Position numbers and translations under genes: made by a program. Below the pieces are notes generated by a model, which saw nothing but the letters and a program-made list of their open reading frames with translations, did no database searches and was not told where the DNA came from. From NCBI RefSeq assembly GCF_023074835.1, contig NZ_JALLGW010000001.1:1364001-1428000 (forward strand): DNA of 64,000 nucleotides, written 5' to 3'. Source of the stretch: Halomarina salina (GTDB lineage: Archaea; Halobacteriota; Halobacteria; Halobacteriales; Haloarculaceae). Positions 51,850-60,319 of this stretch are shown in pieces (the stretch's first letter is position 1; each line of letters opens with the position of its first letter).

Positions 51850-52788
51850 ATGAGCAAACAGCTACCGGACGTCCAGGCGACGAGCCCGGACGTCACGGTT
51901 GGGCTCAATCGCGTCGGTGTGACCGGCGTCGAGAAACTCGTGAAACTGGACCGCGACGAGCGACGGCCCATCGTCTTGATGGCCGAGTTCGAGGTGTACG
52001 TCGACCTGCCGTCGTGGCGGAAGGGCGCCGACATGAGCCGGAACATGGAGGTCATCGACGAGACGCTGGAGCAGGCCGTCAGCGAGACGGCCTACCGCGT
52101 CGAGGACGTCTGTGGCGACGCCGCCGAACGACTGCTCGCGAAACACGAGTACACGACCGAGGCGGAGGTCCGGATGGAGGCGACGTACGTCACCCACGAC
52201 CGGACGCCCGCGTCGGACCGCGTCACGCAGTCGACGGCCGACATCATCGCCGCGGCGACGGCCACCGACGACGGCACCCGCGAGACGGTCGGTGCGCGCG
52301 TTACCGGGATGACCGTCTGCCCCTGTTCGCAGGGCATGTCCGAGTCCCGTGCCCGGACGACGCTGGAGGACCTCGGCGTCGAACGCGAGACCATCGACGA
52401 GTTCCTCGACCAGGTTCCACAGCCAGGACACTCCCAGCGCGGGCACGCGACGCTCACCATCGAGGCCGACGGCTCGCCCGACGTCGACCTCACGGACGTC
52501 ATCGACGTCGCCCGCGACTCGATGAGCGCTCGCATCTACAACCTCGCCAAGCGCCCCGACGAGGACCACATGACCTACGAGAGCCACGCCGACGCGAAGT
52601 TCGTCGAGGACTGCGTCCGCGCGATGGCAGACGGCGTGGTCGAACAGTTCGAACACCTCCCGGACGACGCCATCGTCACGATGAAGCAGTCGAACGACGA
52701 GTCCATCCACCAGCACAACGCCCACGCCGAACGCGTCGCCGAGGTGGCGACGCTCCGCGGCGAGGTCAACGGGCACGACGAGAACTGA
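51850..52788 (+). CDS. mptA: GTP cyclohydrolase MptA (FolE2 type)
   Basis: 312 aa metal-dependent GTP cyclohydrolase that supplies 7,8-dihydroneopterin cyclic phosphate for folate-type cofactors and archaeosine precursors in haloarchaea. FolE2 core: [33 protein letters not shown], the metal Cys in [19 protein letters not shown] near residue 160, and [15 protein letters not shown] near 198. Start ATG ([11 protein letters not shown]); TATATTA lies only six nt upstream, too close to act as its TATA box. Confidence 0.94.
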   Translation: MSKQLPDVQATSPDVTVGLNRVGVTGVEKLVKLDRDERRPIVLMAEFEVYVDLPSWRKGADMSRNMEVIDETLEQAVSETAYRVEDVCGDAAERLLAKHEYTTEAEVRMEATYVTHDRTPASDRVTQSTADIIAAATATDDGTRETVGARVTGMTVCPCSQGMSESRARTTLEDLGVERETIDEFLDQVPQPGHSQRGHATLTIEADGSPDVDLTDVIDVARDSMSARIYNLAKRPDEDHMTYESHADAKFVEDCVRAMADGVVEQFEHLPDDAIVTMKQSNDESIHQHNAHAERVAEVATLRGEVNGHDEN

Positions 52789-52922
52789 CGGAAGACGCTC
52801 GGAATCGGCCGTCTGGAGGCTGCTGCGCGTTCTTCACTCGCTCACTTTCACCCCGCTAGGCGCGCGTTCATTGCCGGTCGTTGCCAACTCCGACTGCCGG
52901 GGAGTCCCCGGCGGAGCGCACC

Positions 52923-53321
52923 ATGACACACGCTATCATCTGGTTCGACGTACCGGCAGAGGACCTCGACCGGGCGGCCGAGTTCTACTCGACGGTGTTC
53001 GACACGGAGCTACAGGAGGCGAGCGACACGGACGAACCCTACCTCATGTTCGCCGTCGAGGAGGGCGAGGTCGGCGGCGGCCTGTTCGAAGCGGGCGAGA
53101 TGACGTTCGGCGGTGGCGACACCGTGTCGTTCGACCCCGGCGAGACAGGGCCGACCGTCTACCTCACCGTGACCGACGCGATGAGCGACGCACTCGACAG
53201 GGTCAGGAGTGCAGGTGGTGAGATCCTCGTCGGGGCGGAGGACATCGAGGGCGAGTCGATGGTGTACGCCATCGTCCGCGACACCGAGGGCAACCGTATC
53301 GGACTGATGGGCGACCACTGA
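52923..53321 (+). CDS. VOC-family (glyoxalase-fold) protein
   Basis: 132 aa from ATG (MTHAIIWFDVPAEDL). A single-chain glyoxalase/bleomycin-resistance fold with two beta-alpha-beta-beta-beta units: HAIIWFDVPAEDLDRAAEFYSTVFDTEL and GPTVYLTVTDAMSDALDRVRSAGGEIL, ending AIVRDTEGNRIGLMG. The His/Glu metal pattern is incomplete (H3, E-rich), so enzymatic class is unassigned. Confidence 0.88.
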   Translation: MTHAIIWFDVPAEDLDRAAEFYSTVFDTELQEASDTDEPYLMFAVEEGEVGGGLFEAGEMTFGGGDTVSFDPGETGPTVYLTVTDAMSDALDRVRSAGGEILVGAEDIEGESMVYAIVRDTEGNRIGLMGDH

Positions 53322-53436
53322 GGAGGCCCGTCGGCTATCGGTCAGCTGTCTTCAGTTTTCCACCGCCATCCAGTTCGGACGCTCGGAGTCTGCAGAGGCA
53401 GTGCGATGGTGGCGTCACACACAATCGTTCCATCGT

Positions 53437-53467
53437 ACCCCGAGCGAACGCAGTGAGCGAGCGGGGT
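53437..53467. repeat. Hairpin element A
   Basis: ACCCCG (53437-53442) pairs with CGGGGT (53462-53467) around AGCGAACGCAGTGAGCGAG. It belongs to the same compositional family as 7928-8040. Confidence 0.7.
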
Positions 53468-53473
53468 GACTGA

Positions 53474-53504
53474 ACCACCGAGTGAGCGTAGCGAACGAGG
53501 TGGT
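53474..53504. repeat. Hairpin element B
   Basis: ACCACC pairs with GGTGGT around a GAGTGAGCGTAGCGAACGA core, seven bases after hairpin A and with the same GAGCG/CGAACG core words in reversed order. Confidence 0.7.
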
Positions 53505-53512
53505 GAGGGAAT

Positions 53513-53637
53513 CCTTTTATCGAGCTTTTACCCTGTGGGGTGAGCGAGCCGGGCGAGACGGCGAAGCCGTCTCGCTGGAAGCCGGCGGCTCCGCCGCCGG
53601 CGACGAAGCGAGCGAACCCCCACTCGTGGATAAAAGG
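53513..53637. repeat. 125-bp inverted-repeat element with internal hairpins
   Basis: Ends are perfect 9-nt inverted repeats, CCTTTTATC (53513-53521) and GATAAAAGG (53629-53637). Inside lie two perfect hairpins, GAGACGGCGAAGCCGTCTC and GCCGGCGGCTCCGCCGCCGGC. The element ends five bases before the TrmB gene's stop codon. Together with hairpins A and B it fills the gap after the VOC gene. Confidence 0.75.
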
Positions 53638-53641
53638 TCGT

Positions 53642-54445
53642 TTAGAAGCTCAGCGGTTCGGCTCCAGCCCACCGCGGTTCGAACTCGTCGCGGATCTCGC
53701 CGGCGAACTCGCGGTCCTTGAGGTCGATCATGGCGAACGTGCCGTCCGAGTGGAGCGGGTGGGGGACCTCGATACAGGCCTCGACACCGTCGATGACGGT
53801 GAAACTCCCCGTCACGTCGTCGCTGGTCCGACAGTCGAACTGGTCGTGTGGCGACAGCGAGTTCCGGTAGCGCTGGCCGACCGACTGCGGGAGGTCGTCG
53901 ATGAGCTGGGGGCGCATGAGGAGCGAAATCTCGACGCCGCGGTCGAGCGCGCGTTCGAGTTCTCGGGCGATGCGCTCGCCCAGGTCGTTCACGTCGAGGC
54001 CCTGGGAGAACGTCGAGGCGACCATCAGGATGCGGTCGTCCGCGGCGGCCAGTCGCTCCACCATCAGGTCCTGGGTCTCTCCCGGCCCGACGGCGGCGGT
54101 CCAGAAGCGCTCCTCGACCGTGTTCGCAGTGTCCAGGCTCCCGACGAGGTCGTCGACGATGCCCTCGTACTGGGTCTCCTTCTCGGCCAGTTCGCGCTTC
54201 TTGTCCTGCAGGAGGCGGTCGAGCGCGGTCTCGGGTTCGACCGCGACGTACTTCTTGGGGCGGGAGGCGCTCTGCGAGCGAACGAGGTTGTACTGCTCGA
54301 TGCTGTTGAGCACGTCGTAGATGCGGCCCATCGGCACGTCGCTCACCTGCGACAACTCTTTCGCGGTTGTCGGCCCGGTCGTCAGGAGTGCACGATACGC
54401 TCGTGCCTCGTACTCGGACAGACCCAGGTCGCGGAGGCTAGCCAT
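53642..54445 (-). CDS. TrmB-family transcriptional regulator
   Basis: 267 aa. N-terminal TrmB winged helix (LRDLGLSEYEARAYRALLTTGPTTAKELSQ, MGRIYDVLNSIEQYNLVRSQS), then a short coiled coil, then a C-terminal PLD-like/DUF7437-type sensor region (TQDLMVERLAAADDRILMVASTF, GVEISLLMRPQL). TrmB proteins usually sense sugars and control their uptake or use. Start ATG (MASLRDLGLSE); an upstream extension is less likely. Confidence 0.88.
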   Translation of the reverse strand: MASLRDLGLSEYEARAYRALLTTGPTTAKELSQVSDVPMGRIYDVLNSIEQYNLVRSQSASRPKKYVAVEPETALDRLLQDKKRELAEKETQYEGIVDDLVGSLDTANTVEERFWTAAVGPGETQDLMVERLAAADDRILMVASTFSQGLDVNDLGERIARELERALDRGVEISLLMRPQLIDDLPQSVGQRYRNSLSPHDQFDCRTSDDVTGSFTVIDGVEACIEVPHPLHSDGTFAMIDLKDREFAGEIRDEFEPRWAGAEPLSF

Positions 54446-54487
54446 TACACGTTCCACGGACCCATCTACCAAAAACGATTCGGGAGT

Positions 54488-56170
54488 TTAGTTCAGTTCG
54501 GGAACACGACGCTGGAGTTCGGCCGGTGTCGTGGCCGTCGCGTGCGTCCCGTTCGCGGTGATTCGAGCGAACGGTGCGTCGCCGTCCTCGGGGTCGCCGT
54601 CCACCGTGGCACCGGGGACGACGACCTTCTCGTGGTCCGCGACCCGGAGCGCCGCGCGGTGGAGGTCGCTCCCGGCGTCGCTCGTCACCTCGATGGTCAG
54701 CGGCCGGTCGACGACGCGCGCCGCCGCGGTGGCGTAGCCCGCGACGTCGACGCCCATGCGGTCTCGCGCCCCGGCGAACGCTTCGAGGCTCTCGCGGGCC
54801 GTCTCGCGGTAGCGCTCTTCGCCGGTGAGGACTGCCAGGTCGACCAGCGCGTCGGCGAACTCGACGGTGGTGTCGATGGGTCGGAGCGGCCGGTCGAGCA
54901 GGCCGAGCGCGTCGTCCGCGGGCGGACTGTCGAGGAGGCTCCCGTCGACGAACAGCGTCTCGACGGTGCGGTCGGCGACGCGGCGTGCGGCGTCGACGTA
55001 CCGCTCGTCGCCCAGGACCTGCGCGGCGGTCGTGAGCGCGCCACAGGGGCGGGCCTGGTCGCCGATGAGGAACGTCGGGCCACCGTCGTGGTGAGCGACG
55101 ACACCGTCGGATTCGAGCGTGTCGAGGACGGTGTCGAGCGCTGTCGCTGCGTACCGGCGTGCAGTGTCGTCGTCGGTGTACGCGTGGTACCACAGCAGGG
55201 CGTCGACCGCGAGCGCGTTGCGGTCGGCGAACGCCGTCGCGTCGACGTGGGGTGCGTCCGCGTCGCCTCGGTCGTCGACCGGGCGTTCGAAGTAGTCGTC
55301 CTCCCCGGACTGACTCCCCGCGAACGCGCCCGTCGGCTCGGTCTCTGCCGTCACCCCGCCGTCCGTCGTTTCCTCGTCACTATCGGTCCAGAGCGTCGTC
55401 GTGAGGTAGCCGACAGCGTTCTCGGCGACGTCGCGGTACTGCTCGTCGCCCGTGTGGAGGTAGGCGTTGGCGAACGCGCGGAGCAGGGCGGCGTTCTCGT
55501 CGAGCAGGCGCTCGTAGTGGGGGTCCGACCAGTCGCGGGTCGTCGCGTAGCGGTAGAACCCGCCGTCCGGGTCGGCGAGGTTCCCGGCGACGGCGTCGAG
55601 AGTGCGGAGCGCGCGCTGTCGGTCCCGCTTGAGCGCGAACTCGACGGTCCGCGGGAGCGGGAACTTCGCGTCCGTGCCCCACCCGGCGAACTGCTCGTCG
55701 AACGAGTCCTCCAGCTGTCCCGCCATGTGGGCCTCGACGCGGTCGTCCAGCGCGCCACGTGGCGGGTCGGGGTCCTGCAGCGCACGCGGGACGCGCCCCG
55801 TCTCCGCGCCGCGTTCGGTCCACACCTCGCGGACGCGCTCGACCACCGAGCGCAGGCCCTCCGGGTCGAGGTACGTCGCGCCGGTGACGAGTCGGCCGTC
55901 GGGCGTGAGGAAGACGAGCGACGGGAACCCGCCCATCTGGTAGCGCTCGCGGACCGCGGGCTCCCGGTCGGCGTCGACCCGGACCGGGACGAACGCCTCG
56001 CTGACGTTCGCGGCGATCATCGGACTGCCGAACCCCTCGCGCTCCATCCGGTCACACCAGGTACACCACGGCGCGGTCAGGAACACCGCCAGCGGCGCGT
56101 CGCGGTCCCGTGCAGACGCGAACGCCTCCGGCCCCCACTCGTACCAGTCGACGAGCGACTCGTTGGTCAT
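54488..56170 (-). CDS. Thioredoxin-domain protein, DUF255/SSP411-like
   Basis: 560 aa from ATG (MTNESLVDWYEW). The N-terminal thioredoxin-like domain has FLTAPWCTWCDRMEREGF with a C-x-x-C active site near residue 36 and GGFPSLVFLTPDGR. The rest is an (alpha/alpha)6-like region (AALLRAFANAYLHTGDEQYRD, DRNALAVDALLWYHAYTDD) as in Spata20/YyaL proteins, often misnamed epimerases. Cytoplasmic. It is 43 nt from the TrmB gene on the same strand. Confidence 0.9.
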   Translation of the reverse strand: MTNESLVDWYEWGPEAFASARDRDAPLAVFLTAPWCTWCDRMEREGFGSPMIAANVSEAFVPVRVDADREPAVRERYQMGGFPSLVFLTPDGRLVTGATYLDPEGLRSVVERVREVWTERGAETGRVPRALQDPDPPRGALDDRVEAHMAGQLEDSFDEQFAGWGTDAKFPLPRTVEFALKRDRQRALRTLDAVAGNLADPDGGFYRYATTRDWSDPHYERLLDENAALLRAFANAYLHTGDEQYRDVAENAVGYLTTTLWTDSDEETTDGGVTAETEPTGAFAGSQSGEDDYFERPVDDRGDADAPHVDATAFADRNALAVDALLWYHAYTDDDTARRYAATALDTVLDTLESDGVVAHHDGGPTFLIGDQARPCGALTTAAQVLGDERYVDAARRVADRTVETLFVDGSLLDSPPADDALGLLDRPLRPIDTTVEFADALVDLAVLTGEERYRETARESLEAFAGARDRMGVDVAGYATAAARVVDRPLTIEVTSDAGSDLHRAALRVADHEKVVVPGATVDGDPEDGDAPFARITANGTHATATTPAELQRRVPELN

Positions 56171-56295
56171 GCGTCCGAGTCGGGTGGCGTCCGTCGAAAG
56201 GGTTCTGACTCGGGCGGTCGTTGCGACCGTCGTTCTCCGGCCCGGAGACGCGGCAGGCCGGAACACGTTTGCGTCCGGACGGACTATCGTGGCCC

Positions 56296-56790
56296 ATGGG
56301 AATGCTGCGTATCGTCGGGCTGTTGCTGCTCATCCCCCTCCTCGACGTGCTCGTGCTGCTCGTCGGCGTGCGGCCGATTCTCGGCCTGGTACCGACCGTC
56401 GCGCTCGTCGTCCTGACGGGACTCGTCGGGCTGTTGCTCGTCCGCGCCGAAGGCCGTCACACGGCGCGGCGCATCCAGCGCAAACTCGCCCGTGGGTCGC
56501 TCCCCGAGGACGAACTCATCGACGGTGCGTTGCTCGTCGCGGCGGGCGCGTTCCTGCTCACGCCGGGGCTGGTGACCGACTCCATCGGGTTCCTGCTGGT
56601 GTTGCCGCCGACGCGCTACCCGGTCCGCGTCGCGGTCCGACGGTGGGTCGTCCGCCCCTACGTCGACGCGAAGACTGGCGGCTTCGCCACCGGGCAGGTG
56701 TACACCAGCGGGTTCCCGGACGACGACGACCCGTACGACCTCGACGACGACGAGTACGACGTGGGTCGGAGTAGCGGGAGCGACAACTGA
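56296..56790 (+). CDS. FxsA-family membrane protein
   Basis: 164 aa from ATG (MGMLRIVGLLLL); a second ATG is two codons on. Three to four hydrophobic segments with the FxsA pattern RIVGLLLLIPLLDVLVLL, GLVPTVALVVLTGLVGLLLVRAEG, SLPEDELIDGALLVAAGAFLLTPGLVTDSIGF. The acidic C-terminal tail is typical. In E. coli FxsA modulates phage T7 exclusion; archaeal role unknown. Confidence 0.9.
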   Translation: MGMLRIVGLLLLIPLLDVLVLLVGVRPILGLVPTVALVVLTGLVGLLLVRAEGRHTARRIQRKLARGSLPEDELIDGALLVAAGAFLLTPGLVTDSIGFLLVLPPTRYPVRVAVRRWVVRPYVDAKTGGFATGQVYTSGFPDDDDPYDLDDDEYDVGRSSGSDN

Positions 56791-56872
56791 AACCGGGCGA
56801 CGAGAGACAGTCGACGCTGCCGAAGCGACACGCTTAATTGTATCTCGCCGGTATCCCGAACTGCGCCCTGAC

Positions 56873-56946
56873 GGGTCGATAGCTCAGTTAGGTTGAGCGC
56901 TCGGCTGATAACCGGGAGGTCCGCGGTTCAAATCCGTGTCGACCCA
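56873..56946 (+). tRNA. tRNA-Ile (anticodon GAT)
   Basis: Acceptor GGGTCGA pairs with TCGACCC before discriminator A at 56946. The anticodon arm is CTCGG-CTGATAA-CCGGG with anticodon GAT, and the T-arm is CGCGGTTCAAATCCGTG. No intron. Confidence 0.95.
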
Positions 56947-57698
56947 TCCGGTCGCCACCCGGCGACCGAACCGAAACGGGGCGTACCTCCCCAGCCATTC
57001 AATCTCGGACTCGCACTTCGAGGAGCACCTGCGTCGATTCGTACCGGTTCTGTTTCGTTTCCCACGCCGTTCTGTACGACAGAACGTAGTGACGGTTCTT
57101 CGGTCGGGAGTGGCCACGAACGCTGAGTCTATCGGTTCGCGACAATTGACACTAGGCTTATGGGTCTGGACTTCTCAGAGAAGTTACACGCACGGCTCCG
57201 GTCCGGTCACAGGTGGGTTTCCGAGATGTGGGGATGCGGAACGTGGCCCGTCGAGTAGCGTGGGCCACTGCCCGGCCGGAGCGGTGCGTGTTCCGACTCT
57301 CGGGTGCGACGTATTTAACTAATGTCCGGGATTCGCGTGAGTGTGTCCGTCCCATAGGGATAGGTAAGACTGTATTATCGTCCTTAACTAGCCCGAAGTG
57401 CGCCGCTCGTCCGACGACGAGGACGCAGTTGCTGGACGTGTCGAGAGGAGTGCCGCCAGTGCATTCCGGGCACTGGCGGTACACACACGGGCCGTCGGGG
57501 CCTGTCTGGAGCGTGTGTGGGTCGAGACGTGCCGCCCGTGAGCATGAACGGGACTCGTCCACCTTCCTTCACTGTCGGTCCCGAGGGAGCGACGACGTCT
57601 CTACCATCGACTCGCGGCGCACCATACTTAATTCTATTGACAACTATAGCGACCGGGTACCGTCTACTGGCCGTGACGCTCACCGAACGGGGGACTCG
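56947..57698. other. 752-bp intergenic region after tRNA-Ile
   Basis: No convincing gene. AT-rich promoter-like patches occur near 57308 (GTATTTAACTAATG), 57365 (GACTGTATTATCGTCC) and 57625 (CATACTTAATTCTATTG). CGCCAGTGCATTCCGGGCACTGGCG near 57450 is an imperfect palindrome. A minus-strand frame there has a CVYRQCPECTGG cluster but is not acidic and lacks a clear start, so I do not call it. I see no second copy of the tRNA-Ile 3' end. Confidence 0.4.
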
Positions 57699-58442
57699 CT
57701 ACGCGGTCGTGAACCGCTGGACCATGTCACGCGAGAGTTCCTCCTTGGAGAAGACCGTCACCACGTCGTCCGGGCGGATGGCGGTCTCACCGCGCGGCGT
57801 GATTATCTGGCCGTCGCGTTCGATGGCGACGACGAGGAGTCCGTCGTCGAGCAGGCCGTCCTCGTTGGCCTCCTCGAGCGTGTGGCCGGCGACCGGTGCG
57901 TCGGACGTGACGGTCACCTCGACGACCTGCGCGTGGCCCGCGAGACTGATGAAGTCCGTCAGCGAGGCCGTTCCGTGACCGTTCTCCGGGCCGAACGGCG
58001 CGTAGGGTTCGATGTGTTCGCGCTGGAGCAGGTCCTCGCCGTCGATCTCCAGGTCGAACGACGCGATGGCCCGCGAGATGCGCGTCAGGTCCTCCATGCT
58101 GGTCCCGACGGCGACGACGTGGAGGTTCCGCTGCCCGGTCATCACCTCTCGGACGTTGACGACGCCCGGAATCTGGCTCACCTGCGCGGCGAGTTTCGCC
58201 CGCTCCGGGACCGGGACGGTACAGACGATGAGGTTGGTCAGCCGCTTCTCGACCCGCTCGAAGTCCACGTTGACGTGGTAGCCCGTGATGATGTCGTGCT
58301 CTTCGAGCTGGCGGATGCGGTTGCGGATGGTGCCCGGCGAGACGTTCATCTCCGAGGCGATGTCGGGCGCGGAGGTGTTCCGCGCGTCCTCCATCAGCCG
58401 GTAGATGACTCGCTTGTCTATCTCGTCGAGTCGATAATCCAT
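57699..58442 (-). CDS. Lrp/AsnC-family regulator fused to TrkA-C (RCK_C) domain
   Basis: 247 aa from ATG (MDYRLDEIDKRVIYRL). N-terminal Lrp-type HTH (TSAPDIASEMNVSPGTIRNRIRQLEEHDIITGYHV), an AsnC ligand-binding domain (VPVPERAKLAAQVSQIPGVVNVREVMTGQRNLHVVAVG), and a C-terminal RCK_C/TrkA-C domain (VVEVTVTSDAPVAGHTLEEA... DDVVTVFSKEE). The TrkA-C unit usually gates K+ uptake, so a potassium-linked response is plausible; in haloarchaea such proteins are called Trh regulators. Confidence 0.92.
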   Translation of the reverse strand: MDYRLDEIDKRVIYRLMEDARNTSAPDIASEMNVSPGTIRNRIRQLEEHDIITGYHVNVDFERVEKRLTNLIVCTVPVPERAKLAAQVSQIPGVVNVREVMTGQRNLHVVAVGTSMEDLTRISRAIASFDLEIDGEDLLQREHIEPYAPFGPENGHGTASLTDFISLAGHAQVVEVTVTSDAPVAGHTLEEANEDGLLDDGLLVVAIERDGQIITPRGETAIRPDDVVTVFSKEELSRDMVQRFTTA

Positions 58443-58494
58443 AGACAAGAGAGCAGGGGTCCGGTACTAATCCTTTCCACTCACAGTCTCCTCG

Positions 58495-58842
58495 TCACTG
58501 CTCGACCGGTCCGAGCGAGGCCCAGTGGAGGTGCGTCGTCCCGTCGGGGTGGCGCTCCTCCGTGACGTGATAGAGGAACGGCCCGTGCGGACAGTCCGAA
58601 CAGCCCTCGGCGCAGGGCTCTCGTTTCACCACTTCGGTGTACGCCTCCCGCTCGGTGACCTCGACGAACTCCTCGCCCGGTTGCGGTTCGAGGTGTGTCG
58701 ACACCGGGTCGTGGAGTTCGTCGAGCCGTCGTCGGCAGTACTCGACGAGCGTCCTGACCGCTCGCTCGTCCAGTTCGTCGACGCTGGTTCGCAACTCCTC
58801 GGGGACGGTGGCGGTGGTCGCTGTCTCGTCGTCATCGTCCAT
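58495..58842 (-). CDS. Small acidic protein with Cys cluster
   Basis: 115 aa. Helical N-half (ELDERAVRTLVEYCRRRLDELHD), then KREPCAEGCSDCPHGPFLYHVT with three Cys and a His in CxxxCxxCxH spacing, and HPDGTTHLHWASLGPVE at the end. The cluster could bind zinc or an iron-sulfur centre. Same strand and 53 nt upstream of the Lrp/TrkA-C gene, so possibly co-transcribed. No family recognised. Confidence 0.78.
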   Translation of the reverse strand: MDDDDETATTATVPEELRTSVDELDERAVRTLVEYCRRRLDELHDPVSTHLEPQPGEEFVEVTEREAYTEVVKREPCAEGCSDCPHGPFLYHVTEERHPDGTTHLHWASLGPVEQ

Positions 58843-59089
58843 AGACCCGGTACTCGACTCACCGCCTTAACTCCCACCCCGAATCGCGGGATATTCTACT
58901 GCTAGTGTGGGGAATCGAGTTCTAAATTCCTCTTTCGATATCTGAGGAGGATGTAGATACGCCTCCAGCAATAGATCGGGATGCTGCCTGCCCGCTGACC
59001 GACACCGAGGGGCCCGTCCTCGGTGAGCGTGCACTTGGTCGCCATCGACCGGCCGGACCCCGACGCCGCTGGCGTGAGGCCGCGGTCAG

Positions 59090-60007
59090 CTAGGCCGTCC
59101 CGGCGTCCGAGTGCGCGGCGGAGGGTACCGTCACCACTGGGACCGAGGCAGTCTGGACGACGTGCGCCGCGACGCTCCCCAGTACGAGGCGGTCGAGGCC
59201 GGTTCGTCCGTGTGTGCCGACCACGACGAGGTCGACGCCGTGGTCCGCGACGTACTCGACGATGGCTTCGTGGGGGACGCCCTCGACCAGTTCCGTGCGG
59301 ACGTGGACTCCCGCCTCGGCGGCCCTGTCGAGCACCGACCGGAGCGCTCGATACCCCTCGTCCTCCACGAACTCCCGGAACGACGAGCGCGCGTATCGTC
59401 GCTCGACGACCGATATGGCGTGGAGCGTCGCCTCGTACTCCGCCGCCAGCGCGACGGCGTGCTCGACGGCCCTGGCCGACCCCGGACTCCCGTCAGTCGC
59501 GACGAGGATATCGGCGTACTCCGTCGTGGGGTCGCCGCGCTCGGTGGCCGTCTCGTCGGATTCAGCGCGGAGCGTCAGCACCGGTACCGGGGAGGCTCGA
59601 ACGACACGCTCGGTCGTACTGCCGACGAAGAGGCGACGAATGCGGGACGTCCGCCGTGGTCCCATCACGACGAGGTCGGTCGCCGTCTCCTCGATGGTGT
59701 CGAGGACGACCTGTGCGGGGTGACCGTGTCGAATCGAACGGACGACCGATATCGTCGGCGAGCGCTCCTGAGCGAGCAGTGCGAGGTCGTCGAGCGCCGC
59801 GTTCGCCTCGCGTTCTGCGTCCTCGTAGACGCTCCTCCAGGCGTCGTCGTCCGGGAACTCCGCCTCCGAGTAGCCCAGGTCGACGACGTACAGCGCGTGG
59901 ACCGACGCGTCGAACCGCTCGGCGATGGCGAGTCCGTGTTCGAAGGCCGGCGTCGTCTCGGTCGACCCGTCGGTCGGAATGAGGATGGTGTCGTAGGTCA
60001 CGGTCAC
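59090..60007 (-). CDS. Universal stress protein, two UspA domains
   Basis: 305 aa, GTG start. Domain 1 (residues 1-150) has DTILIPTDGSTETTPAFEHG and GPRRTSRIRRLFVGSTTERVV; domain 2 (160-300) has DILVATDGSPGSARAVEHA and GTHGRTGLDRLVLGSVAAHVV. Domain 2 keeps the ATP-binding G-x-x-G-x(9)-G-S, while domain 1 has R in the second Gly place, so only one site may bind ATP. Cytoplasmic. Confidence 0.92.
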   Translation of the reverse strand: MTVTYDTILIPTDGSTETTPAFEHGLAIAERFDASVHALYVVDLGYSEAEFPDDDAWRSVYEDAEREANAALDDLALLAQERSPTISVVRSIRHGHPAQVVLDTIEETATDLVVMGPRRTSRIRRLFVGSTTERVVRASPVPVLTLRAESDETATERGDPTTEYADILVATDGSPGSARAVEHAVALAAEYEATLHAISVVERRYARSSFREFVEDEGYRALRSVLDRAAEAGVHVRTELVEGVPHEAIVEYVADHGVDLVVVGTHGRTGLDRLVLGSVAAHVVQTASVPVVTVPSAAHSDAGTA

Positions 60008-60319
60008 TCACGACGTGTCACTACGCGAGCCGGTCGCTTGAGTCGTGTCGAACGGTTCCTGACGCTCGGTCTCGGAAGGAAGTCGCTTCGTCCCGTCCGC
60101 GGGCGCAGCGAGCACTGCCCCCCTAGACAGCTAGGCGGTACTGATTCCTCGTTGGGGGACCGACACGTTGCTGGCGGTTGTCGGGGAGTTGTCAGAGGCA
60201 CCCACCGTCCCCCGCTCGTCGCTCCTCCTCGCATCGACCGGTCAGTACCTGTGACGACCTGTTCCGCACCGACGAGTCACGTCCCTATCACCGCGGTCCA
60301 GCACCCCCGTCGGCGACTC
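60008..60319. other. Intergenic region between UspA and HtrA-like genes
   Basis: 312 bases with no gene I can support. CCCCCTAGACAGCTAGGCGG near 60118 is a small palindromic spot and the rest is GC-rich. A TATA-like motif for the UspA gene is not obvious. Confidence 0.4.

Noticed and set aside
57158-57562. Minus-strand ORF with a CVYRQCPECTGG cluster in the region after tRNA-Ile
   Set aside because: It has no clear start or promoter, is not acidic, and I recognise no relative. The Cys cluster coincides with a DNA palindrome, so it may be fortuitous.
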